64,000 bases of DNA, taken from assembly GCF_900115345.1 (NCBI RefSeq), contig NZ_FOWC01000009.1, positions 310,001 to 374,000 on the forward strand. The letters run 5' to 3'. The translations under genes were made by a program, and so were the position numbers. The notes under the pieces were generated by a model. That model worked only from the letters and a program-made list of their open reading frames with translations, was not told the origin of the DNA and made no database searches. Each line of letters opens with the position of its first letter. Position 1 is the stretch's first letter. This document shows positions 26,950-35,099 of the stretch, piece by piece. The stretch comes from Amycolatopsis rubida. Lineage in GTDB: Bacteria; Actinomycetota; Actinomycetes; Mycobacteriales; Pseudonocardiaceae.

Positions 26950-27789
26950 ATGACTTCTGCGTCCGGACGGCTCGTGCTCGCCGCCACCCCGCTCGGCGAT
27001 CCCGGCGACGCGTCCGCCCGGCTGATCGAGGCGCTGGGCTCGGCAGACGTGATCGCGGCCGAGGACACCCGGCGCCTGCGCGGCCTCGCTTCCGCGCTCG
27101 GCGTGTCGCCTTCCGGCCGGGTGGTGAGTTTCTACGAGGACGTCGAGACGGCCCGGCTGCCGAAGCTGCTGGAAGCACTGCACGGCGGCGAGACGGTGCT
27201 GGTCGTGACCGATGCCGGGATGCCGAGCGTGTCCGATCCGGGCTTCCGTCTCGTGGCTGCTTGCGTCGAGGAGGACCTGCCGATCACCTGCCTCCCCGGC
27301 CCGTCGGCGGTGACGACGGCGCTCGCGTTGTCCGGGCTGCCGTGCGACCGGTTCTGCTTCGAGGGTTTCGCGCCGCGCAAGCCCGGCGAGCGGACGAAGT
27401 GGTTCGCGGAGTTGGTGAGCGAGCGTCGGACTGTCGTGTTCTTCGAATCGCCGCACCGGATCGCGTCCCTGCTGGCCGACGCTGCCGCCGCGCTGGGCGG
27501 GTCGCGGCGGGCCGCGGTATGCCGGGAGCTGACAAAGACCTACGAAGAGGTCAAACGCGGCACTCTCGCGGAACTTGCCGAGTGGGCAGCGGACGGGGTG
27601 CGCGGCGAGATCTCGGTGGTGCTGGAGGGCGCGCCGCCTCGGCAGGTATCGGTGCCGGACTTGGTGCCGGAGGTGGCGGAGCGGGTCGCGTCGGGGGAGC
27701 GGCTGAAGACCGTCGCGGCCGAGGTGGCGGGTGCGGCTGGGGTGTCTACAAAGGAGCTTTACGCGGCGGTGCTCGCTGCTCGGAAGTGA
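26950..27789 (+). CDS. rsmI: 16S rRNA 2'-O-methyltransferase RsmI
   Basis: 279 residues; methylates the ribose of C1402 in 16S rRNA with SAM. Tetrapyrrole-methylase-type fold with LVLAATPLGDPGDAS, AEDTRRLRGL, VTDAGMPSVSDPG, LPGPSAVTTALALSG and FFESPHR. The C-terminal helical domain (about 225-279) is present. Leaderless-type start. It sits in the conserved pmt/rsmI divergent pair. Confidence 0.95.
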   Translation: MTSASGRLVLAATPLGDPGDASARLIEALGSADVIAAEDTRRLRGLASALGVSPSGRVVSFYEDVETARLPKLLEALHGGETVLVVTDAGMPSVSDPGFRLVAACVEEDLPITCLPGPSAVTTALALSGLPCDRFCFEGFAPRKPGERTKWFAELVSERRTVVFFESPHRIASLLADAAAALGGSRRAAVCRELTKTYEEVKRGTLAELAEWAADGVRGEISVVLEGAPPRQVSVPDLVPEVAERVASGERLKTVAAEVAGAAGVSTKELYAAVLAARK

Positions 27790-27790
27790 G

Positions 27791-28954
27791 TCAGCTCCGG
27801 CGGGCGTTGAGCCAGGCGCGGGTCTGCAGCCAGTGCGGGTCGCCGGGCGCGGCTTCAGTGATCGTGGCCAGGTCCTCCTGCCCCCAGGTGCTGATGCCGT
27901 CGGTGTGCACGACGTGGTCTTCCGGCAGGCCGTCGCCGGGAATTTCCGCGGTGCTGGCGAGGAACTCGGCGACGGTGGCCGGATCCGCGACAGTGCGCGG
28001 ACCGGGAACGGGCACCAGCGCGAGTTCGCCGTCTCCGGCGACCACGAGGTCGCCGCTCGACGTCGCGGCCAGCGCGGTCACTGCCGAGCGGAGCAGTTTG
28101 TGCTCCGTGGTTCGGCCGCGCTCCACGTCCAGCTCCAGCACGGTGCCGGACGGCGTCCCGATCCACAGTGCGCCGGGCCGCGTGCCGAAAGCGATGTTGT
28201 GCCAGGCCCAGCTGCGGTACTCGGCGACCCAGTTCATGTCGTCAATGCTGTCTGGCTCCGGAACGGAGAACGTGGTTTTGCGGACTCGGCGCAGCGAGGG
28301 GAACTCGAAGACCAGGACCAGGTGTCCGGGGTCGTCGCCGCGAATCGCCAGGTGTCGCCCGTCGGGGCTGAAGACCGGAAGCCCGTAGCCGCCGCCGTCC
28401 AGAATCAGGGCCCGGTCGCGGAACCGCAGCCGGTCGCCTGGGCGGGAGAAGAGCACAAAGGTCGCGCCCTGATCGCTCTGCTTAGTGGCGATCAGCCCGC
28501 CCGCCGGATGCGCGACGATGCCGGTGTCCCAGACCGGAGCGAATTCGACGATGCCGGTGCCGAGGTCGATGACGTCCGAACGATCGCAGAGACCGGGCGG
28601 GGTCGGCGACGTCCACAATGACTGGCCGTCCGGGCTGAACGCCACGTCGTCGGAGACGGCGATATCCAGCACGGAGGTGCCGTTCCGGGTCCAGCGCACC
28701 GTTTCCCCGCCGCCGGACACGACCAGTTCCGGCCGCTCCGGATGCCAGGCGACGACGGGCCAGCGGTCGAACTTCCCGTACTGCGCGGAATCCGCGCCCA
28801 CTGCGCCGAATTCGCGAAGCACTCGCTCGGCGTAGTAGAGGCGCACCGCGGGCCGGTCCTGATCGATCCCGGCGACGAGCGGCAGTTTCGGATGGCACAC
28901 CAGCTTGCCGATCGAAGCGGTGGGGATCCGGGCGATGGCCTGGACAGCGGTCAC
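27791..28954 (-). CDS. WD40/beta-propeller-like protein of unknown function
   Basis: 387 residues with repeated blade-like segments such as AVSDDVAFSPDGQSLW, LPVFSPDGRHLAIRGD and ALWIGTPSGTVLELDV, suggesting a six- or seven-bladed propeller. No signal peptide or membrane segment, so cytosolic. It ends 2 bases after the convergent rsmI stop. GTG 28954 lies 6 bases after TAAAGT. It has no counterpart in the Mycobacterium order and is an insertion into the conserved block. Function unknown. Confidence 0.75.
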   Translation of the reverse strand: MTAVQAIARIPTASIGKLVCHPKLPLVAGIDQDRPAVRLYYAERVLREFGAVGADSAQYGKFDRWPVVAWHPERPELVVSGGGETVRWTRNGTSVLDIAVSDDVAFSPDGQSLWTSPTPPGLCDRSDVIDLGTGIVEFAPVWDTGIVAHPAGGLIATKQSDQGATFVLFSRPGDRLRFRDRALILDGGGYGLPVFSPDGRHLAIRGDDPGHLVLVFEFPSLRRVRKTTFSVPEPDSIDDMNWVAEYRSWAWHNIAFGTRPGALWIGTPSGTVLELDVERGRTTEHKLLRSAVTALAATSSGDLVVAGDGELALVPVPGPRTVADPATVAEFLASTAEIPGDGLPEDHVVHTDGISTWGQEDLATITEAAPGDPHWLQTRAWLNARRS

Positions 28955-28960
28955 CAGAAG

Positions 28961-28966
28961 ACTTTA
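28961..28966 (-). promoter_or_regulatory. -10 box TAAAGT of the propeller gene
   Basis: Minus-strand TAAAGT ends 6 bases before GTG 28954 and overlaps the stop codon of the upstream TetR gene. Confidence 0.4.
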
Positions 28967-29593
28967 GCGACCGCGCAACAGCATTTTCGCCGCTACCAAG
29001 GCCTTCTCCGCGTTCGGCTCCTCGCCGGTGATCGCGTCGGTGTAGATAAACGACTCGCCGACCCGCACCAGCAGATACGCCAGATCCGCTACCGGCAGCG
29101 GAGATGCCAGCCGCCCGGCCGCGGCCTCGGCCGACAGCAACGCCTGCACCTTCTCGATAGTCCGCGACTGCACCAGACTCGCCTTGGTGGTCAACAACCT
29201 CAGCGCGCGTTCCGGCTCCCGGCGCAAGAACGCGCGGAACGGCTCAGAAGCGTTGACTGTCCGCACGAACGCGCCGATCGCCTCCGCGATGCCGTCGCCG
29301 CCGCGGCCCGCGTAACTCACGTTATCCAGCACCGCCGAGGTCTCCGCCCACAGGATTTCGCTCAGCAGATGGTCCCGGCTGCCGACCCAGCGGTGCAGGG
29401 TGGCGCGGCTGACGCCGAGGTCGCCGGCCAGGTCTCGCATGTCGACGCGGTCTCCGGCGAGGAACCGGGCGCGGGCGAGGCGGAAGGCCGCGACGGCGTC
29501 GGGTCGCGAGGTGCGGGCGGAGAGTGGCGTGTCGATGGGTGAGACGTTAGCAGAAAGTGTCCCGAGAATGAGACATGTGGCAGAATGTCTCAC
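28964..29593 (-). CDS. TetR-family repressor, QsdR-like
   Basis: 209 residues. The HTH is DMRDLAGDLGVSRATLHRWVGSRDHLLSEI (within about 50-80), the signature of the QsdR branch of TetR. The only start that keeps the PDAVAAFRLARARF helix is GTG 29593; the next ATG (codon 52) would cut into the HTH. There is no ribosome-binding site, so it is probably leaderless. Its start codon adjoins an 8-bp-arm palindrome (29569-29592). Divergent from the quinone oxidoreductase it probably represses. Confidence 0.82.
   Translation of the reverse strand: MRHSATCLILGTLSANVSPIDTPLSARTSRPDAVAAFRLARARFLAGDRVDMRDLAGDLGVSRATLHRWVGSRDHLLSEILWAETSAVLDNVSYAGRGGDGIAEAIGAFVRTVNASEPFRAFLRREPERALRLLTTKASLVQSRTIEKVQALLSAEAAAGRLASPLPVADLAYLLVRVGESFIYTDAITGEEPNAEKALVAAKMLLRGR
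29569..29592. promoter_or_regulatory. palindromic operator between TetR and oxidoreductase genes
   Basis: TGAGACAT (29569-29576) and ATGTCTCA (29585-29592) are perfect inverted arms around 8 bases. The palindrome abuts the GTG of the TetR gene and lies 24 bases before the oxidoreductase ATG, so binding would block both promoters. Confidence 0.7.
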
Positions 29594-29616
29594 GGAGAGC
29601 GAGAGGAGCCGCGAAG

Positions 29617-30576
29617 ATGCGTGCTGTGCAGGTGACCGAGTTCGGCGGTCCCGAGGTGCTGAAGCCGGTCGAGCTGCCCGATCCGGTGGCCGGGCCGGGG
29701 CAGGTGCTGATCGAGGTCGACCGCGTCGGGCTGAATTACGCGGACACGCATCAGGCGGAGAACTCGTATCTCGCTCCGAGCAAACTGCCGCTCGTGCCGG
29801 GCGGCGAGGTGGTCGGCCGCACGGCGGACGGCAAGCGCGTGGTCGCGCTGCTCAACGACGGCGGCGGGTACGCCGAGCGCGTCGCGGCCGACGAGGCCAT
29901 GACGTTCCCGGTGCCGGACGGCGTCGACGACCTGAACGCGCTGTCGATGCTGGTCCAGGGCGCGACCGCGTGGATCATGCTGCGCAAGAACGCTCACCTT
30001 GAGCCCGGCGAGACGGTGGTCGTGCACGCCGCGGCCGGCGGGGTTGGTTCGATCGCGGTGCAGCTGGCGAACGCGTGGGGAGCGGGCCGGGTCATCGCGA
30101 CCGCGAGCAGTGCGGAAAAACGCGAGCTGGCGATCGAGCTCGGCGCGGACGTCGCGGTCGATTCCCGCGCGGAGAACATGACCGAAGTCCTGCGGGAAGC
30201 CAACGGCGGCAAGCGGGTGGACATCGTTCTCGACATGGTCGGCGGCACCACGACCGACCAGAGCATCGCCGCGCTCGCCCCGTTCGGCCGTCTGGTGTTC
30301 TACGGGATGGCCGGCCGCCGGTCGCCGAAGCCGATCGAGTTGCGCAATCTGCTCGGCCACAGCGCGACCGTCGCCGGGATGTGGTTGCCGCACGTGTTCC
30401 GCTTGCCGGGCAACGTTTTCGGCACCGCCCTCGGCGAGCTGTTCACCATGGTGCGGGACGGGAAGCTCCGCGCGATCGCGGGCGGCGAGTACGCGTTGGC
30501 GGACGCGCGGAGGGCGCACGAGGCGCTGCGGTCGCGGGGCACGACGGGGAAGTTGCTGCTCGACCCGCGCAGGTAG
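29617..30576 (+). CDS. NADPH:quinone oxidoreductase-like MDR protein
   Basis: 319 residues, medium-chain dehydrogenase/reductase without the structural zinc cysteines, hence the quinone-reductase/crotonase-like branch. GroES-like N-domain (MRAVQVTEFGGPEVL) and Rossmann domain with HAAAGGVGSIAVQLA (137-151). ATG 29617 has GAGGAG 8 bases upstream. Divergent TetR gene with shared operator suggests induction by an electrophile or quinone; that is inference. Confidence 0.9.
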   Translation: MRAVQVTEFGGPEVLKPVELPDPVAGPGQVLIEVDRVGLNYADTHQAENSYLAPSKLPLVPGGEVVGRTADGKRVVALLNDGGGYAERVAADEAMTFPVPDGVDDLNALSMLVQGATAWIMLRKNAHLEPGETVVVHAAAGGVGSIAVQLANAWGAGRVIATASSAEKRELAIELGADVAVDSRAENMTEVLREANGGKRVDIVLDMVGGTTTDQSIAALAPFGRLVFYGMAGRRSPKPIELRNLLGHSATVAGMWLPHVFRLPGNVFGTALGELFTMVRDGKLRAIAGGEYALADARRAHEALRSRGTTGKLLLDPRR

Positions 30577-30578
30577 GG

Positions 30579-30624
30579 CTCGTGAGTGCTGATCGCGGTT
30601 CTCACCGCGATCAGCACTCACGAG
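30579..30624. terminator. 21-bp perfect hairpin between convergent genes
   Basis: Arms 30579-30599 and 30604-30624 pair perfectly over 21 bp with loop TCTC. It begins 3 bases after the oxidoreductase stop and its far arm overlaps the 3' end of convergent pabB. The arm sequence is related to the hairpins at 23938 and 63462. Confidence 0.8.
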
Positions 30625-31849
30625 GGCTAGCCAGCAGTTCCTCCAACGGCGCCGCCTTGTGCAGGCACTCCTGCCACTCCGCCGCACTGTCCGAGTCCGC
30701 CGTGATCCCGCCGCCGACCCCCAACGCGATCCGGTCCCCGGCGATCTCGAACGTCCGGATCGCCACGTTCAGCTCCAGCCCCGCCAGCGGCGACAGCAAC
30801 CCGACCGCGCCGGTGTACCCGCCGCGCGCGGCCGGTTCCAGCTCGGCGATCAGGTCCAGTGCCCGAATCTTCGGCGCCCCGGTAACCGAACCCGGCGGGA
30901 ACGTCGCCGCCAGCAGTGCGGCGTCGGTTACCCCGTCCGCCAGCACACCCTCCACAGTGGACGCCAGATGCCACACCCCCGGAGCCGGGTGCACCGCGAG
31001 CAGTTCCGGCACCACGACGCTGCCGACCTCGCACACCCGGCCGAGGTCGTTGCGCACCAGGTCGGTGATCATCACGTTCTCCGCGACGTCCTTCGCCGAC
31101 TGCCGCAGCCGGAGCGCGTTGCCGTCGTCCGCCGGACCGCGGCGGGGCAGCGTCCCCTTGATCGGCGACGACCGCACGCGGCGGCCGTGGCGTTCCAAAA
31201 ACAGCTCCGGCGACAGCGAAACCACCGAACCCCATTCACCGGTGACGTAAGCCGCCCGCCGCGGAGCCAGCCGCCGCACCCCCTCGGCGAACAGCGCGGC
31301 GGGCGAGCCCTCGAACGCCCCGATGAACCGCGAGCAGATGTTCGCCTGGAACAGCTCGCCCGCCTCGATCTCGTGCACGCACGCCTTCACCGCCTGCGCG
31401 TGCCCGGACGGCCGGTCCAACGCACTAGCGGACCACGACACCTCCGCGGACCCGGCCAACGCCCGCTCCACCACGGCGAGCTGCGCGTCAGCGTCACCTT
31501 CGATCGACTCGAACCAGCACACCCCCGCCGCGTCCCAGCGCAGCAGGTGATCCGCCCAGCCCCAGGCCGACGCCGGAACCCCGGTCGATCGGCCGGACGG
31601 ATCCGCCTGGTCGTAAGCCAGAAACCCGAACCATCCACCGCCGATCCGGCCCGACGGCCCCGAGGCCGGGAAATCAGCCGGGAACGGCCGCGGAGTCACC
31701 GCCACGAACGGCGCCACCACGGCCCGCGACCCGAACCAGTTCCCGCATACCGCGGCCGGATCGGGCAGGCCGTGCGCCCGGGCGTACGTGGACAGCAGAA
31801 CGAGCACCCGGGAAGGGGTCAGGTCGGTCCGCAGCCGCTGGAAACGCAT
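30611..31849 (-). CDS. pabB: aminodeoxychorismate synthase component I
   Basis: 412 residues; chorismate-binding enzyme making 4-amino-4-deoxychorismate for folate. The active-site motif PIKGT with Lys231, which separates PabB from TrpE, is present, as are ENVMITDLVRNDLGRV and FPPGSVTGAPK. The same gene (Rv1005c) occupies this position in M. tuberculosis. A CACAAT box lies 6 bases before the ATG. No pabA is adjacent, so the glutaminase subunit is elsewhere. Confidence 0.92.
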   Translation of the reverse strand: MRFQRLRTDLTPSRVLVLLSTYARAHGLPDPAAVCGNWFGSRAVVAPFVAVTPRPFPADFPASGPSGRIGGGWFGFLAYDQADPSGRSTGVPASAWGWADHLLRWDAAGVCWFESIEGDADAQLAVVERALAGSAEVSWSASALDRPSGHAQAVKACVHEIEAGELFQANICSRFIGAFEGSPAALFAEGVRRLAPRRAAYVTGEWGSVVSLSPELFLERHGRRVRSSPIKGTLPRRGPADDGNALRLRQSAKDVAENVMITDLVRNDLGRVCEVGSVVVPELLAVHPAPGVWHLASTVEGVLADGVTDAALLAATFPPGSVTGAPKIRALDLIAELEPAARGGYTGAVGLLSPLAGLELNVAIRTFEIAGDRIALGVGGGITADSDSAAEWQECLHKAAPLEELLASPREC

Positions 31850-31894
31850 CGCGCCATTGTGCCGGAATCCGGCGGTGACCAGCGGAAAAGGTGA

Positions 31895-32509
31895 TCAGAG
31901 CAGCACATCGGACAGCGCGAACGGATACACCACCGCGTCCTGGGCCACCGGCCCGTCGACGCCTGGCACGTCCGGTGCGAAGGCGTGCTGGTGCAGCCCG
32001 AGCCGCGAATGGAACCAGCCGGGCCGCCCGGGGATGCCGTTGTGCCGCACGAGCCACAGCACCACCTCGGAATCGGCCCAGCGGTCCGGGTGCAGGCGGT
32101 GCGCCCAGCAGTCGTGCCCGGCGTACACGAGCACCCGGCTGATCTTCGCGGCGTGCCGCACGTGCTTGATCCACGCCTTCACGAACCGGTCGTCGACGCT
32201 TTGCGCGTCCACCTCCAGTGCGGGGGCGAGCGATCCGGGCGCGAACGCGCCGAGCCTGCTCGCCGTCCGGACGAAATGGTCGGCCTGGTCGTGCACCGCG
32301 CCGGGCCGGGCGTAGTGCCGGGCCCCGGTGTGGATGCCCGCGTGCTGGGCCGCGGCCAGCGTCCGCTCCGCGCCCGGATCGCTCCAGTTGACGTTTTCAC
32401 TGATCGTGACCGAGGCGAACCGCACGTCGGCACCGCGCACCGCCGTCCAGTCGAGCACTTGCTCGCGATGAGTGAGCGTGAGTCCGCGCCCACTCTCCGG
32501 TTCCGCCAC
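31895..32509 (-). CDS. GH25-like (lysozyme-fold) protein without signal peptide
   Basis: 204 residues. The pattern LDWTAVRGADVRFASV, then AAQHAGIHTGARHYARP, QADHFV, and VVLWLVRHNG follows the GH25 barrel of muramidases. Unusual features: there is no signal peptide, the N-terminal DVS-Q segment is missing, and the usual D-x-E active-site pair reads E-x-D (LEVD, Glu99 and Asp101). It may be inactive or adapted. GTG 32509 has AGGGG upstream. Function uncertain. Confidence 0.65.
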   Translation of the reverse strand: MAEPESGRGLTLTHREQVLDWTAVRGADVRFASVTISENVNWSDPGAERTLAAAQHAGIHTGARHYARPGAVHDQADHFVRTASRLGAFAPGSLAPALEVDAQSVDDRFVKAWIKHVRHAAKISRVLVYAGHDCWAHRLHPDRWADSEVVLWLVRHNGIPGRPGWFHSRLGLHQHAFAPDVPGVDGPVAQDAVVYPFALSDVLL

Positions 32510-32608
32510 CTCGCACCCCTGACAAGCCCCACGACGGGTGAAAGGCCACCCTACGTCCGGAATTCCGGAGCGGGGTGACCTTTCACCCGGCGTGTCGATA
32601 GGCTTTGA

Positions 32609-33373
32609 TCAGGCGTTTTCCCGTTGGAAGGTGCGCGTTCCCCACCAGATCGCCACCACGGCCATGACCAGCACGACCACGCTGCCGGTGAACAGCGCGT
32701 CCATCGAGAAGTCGCCGCGGAAGCTGTTGCGCTCCACGTCGACCACGTGCCGGAACGGATTGATCTGCGAGATCGTGTACAGCCACTTCGGAGCCAGGCC
32801 CGCGGTGATCGGGATGAGGATCCCGGACAGCAGCAGCAACGGCATGAGCACCGCGTTGAGCAGCGCCGGGAACGCCTCCTCGCTCTTGAGCGTGAGGGCC
32901 AGCGCGTAGGAGCACGACGCCAGCGTGAGCGCGAGCAGGAACACGATCGCGAGGCTCAGCAGCACGCCGCCGAACGGCGCGTTCAGGTCGAACACCAGGT
33001 AGGCGAGCAGGATGATCAGCACCGATTGCACGGTCGCCTGCAACGCGTTCGCCAGCACCTTCCCGAGCAGCAGCGCGGCCCGGTGCACCGGGGTGACGCG
33101 CAGCCGCTCGACCACGCCGGACCGGAACTCGGCCAGCAGCCCGAAGCCCACGAACGAGCTGCCGAACAGCGCCAGCTGCGCGATCAGCGCGGGCGTGAGC
33201 ACCATCCAGCCGTCGACCTCGGACATCCCCTGCGCGCTGAGCGACTTCACCAGCAGCGGGCCGAAGAAGAACAGGTACAGCAACGGCTGGGCGAGCCCGA
33301 TCAGCAGCCACGCGGGATTCCGCAGCGCGCCCGCCATGTCGCGGCGGAAGATCAGCCAGGTGTCATGCCACAC
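32609..33373 (-). CDS. ABC-2 type exporter permease
   Basis: 254 residues with six hydrophobic segments, DrrB/NodJ type: RNPAWLLIGLAQPLLYLFFF near the start and LLSGILIPI and NPFRHVVDVER near the end. It overlaps the ATPase gene by 11 bases and forms a half-size drug or lipid exporter with it. The substrate is unknown; DrrAB relatives export hydrophobic drugs. Confidence 0.92.
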   Translation of the reverse strand: MWHDTWLIFRRDMAGALRNPAWLLIGLAQPLLYLFFFGPLLVKSLSAQGMSEVDGWMVLTPALIAQLALFGSSFVGFGLLAEFRSGVVERLRVTPVHRAALLLGKVLANALQATVQSVLIILLAYLVFDLNAPFGGVLLSLAIVFLLALTLASCSYALALTLKSEEAFPALLNAVLMPLLLLSGILIPITAGLAPKWLYTISQINPFRHVVDVERNSFRGDFSMDALFTGSVVVLVMAVVAIWWGTRTFQRENA

Positions 33374-34361
33374 CGGACACCTCCGGTTCCGCCGGCGCGG
33401 GCTGCTCGGCTTCGCGCAGCGACCGGCCGGTGAGCGTAAGGAATACGTCGTCCAAGGTCGGCCGCGTGACCTGCATCGAGGTCGTCGCGATTTCCTTGGC
33501 GTCGAGCGCGCGCAGCAGCTCCGGCATCGCGGTGTCGCCGCGCGGCACCCGGAACCGGATCGACCCCTCGCGCACGGCGAACTCGTGCGCGCCGGGCAGC
33601 TGCCGGGCCAGGTCCGCGGCGGCCGCGGCGGAGCGCGGATCGACCTCGATCGCCACGCCGTCGCCGGAGACCTGCTCCTTCAGCGCGTCCGGATGCCCCT
33701 CGGCGACGATCCGGCCGTCGTCGATCACGATCAGCCGGTCGGCCAGCGCGTCGGCCTCGTCGAGGTAATGCGTGGTCAGGAAGATCGTGACGCCCTGCTC
33801 GGCGCGCAGTCGCCGGATGTGTTCCCACAGGTTCGCCCGGCTCTGCGGATCGAGCCCGGTGGACGGCTCGTCGAGGAACACCAGCCCCGGCGAATGGATC
33901 AGCCCCAGCGCGATGTCGAGCCGCCGCCGCTGACCCCCGGACAGCGTTTTCGTGGCCCGCTGCTCCAGCCCGGCCAGGTCGAGCTGCTCGGTGAGCACCT
34001 TGCCGCGCGCGATCGCGTCGGCCTTGCTCATCCGGTACAGCCTGCCCTGCAGCTCCAGCTCTTCGCCGACGCGCGATTCGGGCGCGGTCCCGCCGCCCTG
34101 GGCGACGTACCCGATGGTGCGGCGCACCCCCGCCGCATCGGTGAGCAGGTCGTGCCCGCCGACGGTCGCGGTGCCCGCGGTCGGTTTCAGCAAGGTGGTG
34201 AGCATGCGCAGCGTGGTGGTCTTGCCCGCCCCGTTCGGGCCGAGGAAGCCGACCAGCTCGCCCGCCTCGACGTCGAGATCGACCCCCTGCACCGCGTGCA
34301 CTTCGCCACCGGCTCGGCCCTTGCGGCGGAACCGCCGCTCAAGTCCGCGTGCCGTGATCAT
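33363..34361 (-). CDS. daunorubicin-resistance-type ABC transporter ATPase
   Basis: 332 residues. Walker A GPNGAGKTT (41-49), signature LSGGQRRR, Walker B GLVFLDEPSTGLD, H-loop LTTHYLDEADALADR, and a C-terminal DrrA-type extension ending TLDDVFLTLTGRSL. GGAGGAGAGG precedes the ATG. It lies downstream of a PadR gene, with PadR-like operator palindromes just before its start. Confidence 0.93.
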   Translation of the reverse strand: MITARGLERRFRRKGRAGGEVHAVQGVDLDVEAGELVGFLGPNGAGKTTTLRMLTTLLKPTAGTATVGGHDLLTDAAGVRRTIGYVAQGGGTAPESRVGEELELQGRLYRMSKADAIARGKVLTEQLDLAGLEQRATKTLSGGQRRRLDIALGLIHSPGLVFLDEPSTGLDPQSRANLWEHIRRLRAEQGVTIFLTTHYLDEADALADRLIVIDDGRIVAEGHPDALKEQVSGDGVAIEVDPRSAAAAADLARQLPGAHEFAVREGSIRFRVPRGDTAMPELLRALDAKEIATTSMQVTRPTLDDVFLTLTGRSLREAEQPAPAEPEVSGVA

Positions 34362-34394
34362 GGATTGCCCTCTCCTCCCAGAAGATCAGCTAGT

Positions 34395-34453
34395 CAATTT
34401 TGAATAGCTGACGCGCACACTGTGCCCGGAACCGAAGGGTTAGTCAAATTTGA
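34395..34453. promoter_or_regulatory. two PadR-like operator palindromes
   Basis: TCAATTTTGA (34395-34404) and TCAAATTTGA (34444-34453) share the flanks AGTCAA...TTGA and are AT-rich islands in GC-rich DNA. They lie between padR and the ABC operon, one 33 bases before the ATPase ATG. Repression of the exporter by the PadR protein is inferred. Confidence 0.55.
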
Positions 34454-35038
34454 TTACTGGGGCGGCTGGCCGAACGCCGAGCCCGGATCGTCGGCCATCA
34501 CGTATTCGCCCGCCTCGAGCCTGGCGATCAGCCCGGTGAGCCATTCCGTGCTGGCCCTGGCGATCCCGCCCCACAGCCGGAACAGCTCGGACACATGCGG
34601 CGGCTTGTTCCAGGTGTCGTCCTCCAGGCCCAGCTGCGAACGGCGCTCTTCCGCCTCGAAGTGGATGAGGTTCTGCCGAAGCAGGCTGATCACGTGCTTG
34701 CGAGGGAGCGCGGGCATCAGGCTGATCGCCGCGCACAGCTCCGCGTTGCTCGCGCTCGGATCGGACAAGCCCTTCGCCAGCAGCACCTGGAACTCCTGCT
34801 CGCCCGCGGGAGAGAGCCGGTAGGCGACCCGGTCCGGGCCGCCGTCGCCCGGTTCGACGTCGATCTTCTCCAGCAGGTCCTCGGCGGCCATTTTCTTGAG
34901 CGCGTGGTAGATCGAACCGGGCTGGACGTTCGCCCACTTGTCCGCCGACCACGACAGCAGTTCGCGGCGCACCTGGTAGCCGTGCGCGCGGCCGAACATC
35001 CGCACGACCCCGAGCACCAGCAGACGCGTCGCCGACAC
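34454..35038 (-). CDS. PadR-family transcriptional repressor
   Basis: 194 residues. Winged HTH of PadR type (LVLGVVRMFGRAHGYQVRREL, then VQPGSIYHALKKMAAEDLL) and a C-terminal Vir/coiled helical region (about 100-180) for dimerisation. Start GTG 35038 has AAGGGAG upstream. It precedes a drug-type ABC exporter on the same strand, a common arrangement in which the exporter is derepressed by its substrate. Confidence 0.9.
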   Translation of the reverse strand: MSATRLLVLGVVRMFGRAHGYQVRRELLSWSADKWANVQPGSIYHALKKMAAEDLLEKIDVEPGDGGPDRVAYRLSPAGEQEFQVLLAKGLSDPSASNAELCAAISLMPALPRKHVISLLRQNLIHFEAEERRSQLGLEDDTWNKPPHVSELFRLWGGIARASTEWLTGLIARLEAGEYVMADDPGSAFGQPPQ

Positions 35039-35085
35039 CGGCTCTCCCTTCCCCGACCGCCAGGAAACGCCCTGGAACGCATCCG

Positions 35086-35091
35086 TAGGCT
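35086..35091 (+). promoter_or_regulatory. -10 box TAGGCT of metG
   Basis: TAGGCT ends 8 bases before the metG ATG; no T-box or other leader fits in the space. Confidence 0.5.
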
Positions 35092-35099
35092 AAACAGGT

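Noticed and set aside
35041..35099. T-box or other leader controlling metG
   Set aside because: The TAGGCT box lies 8 bases before the ATG, so there is no room for a leader.
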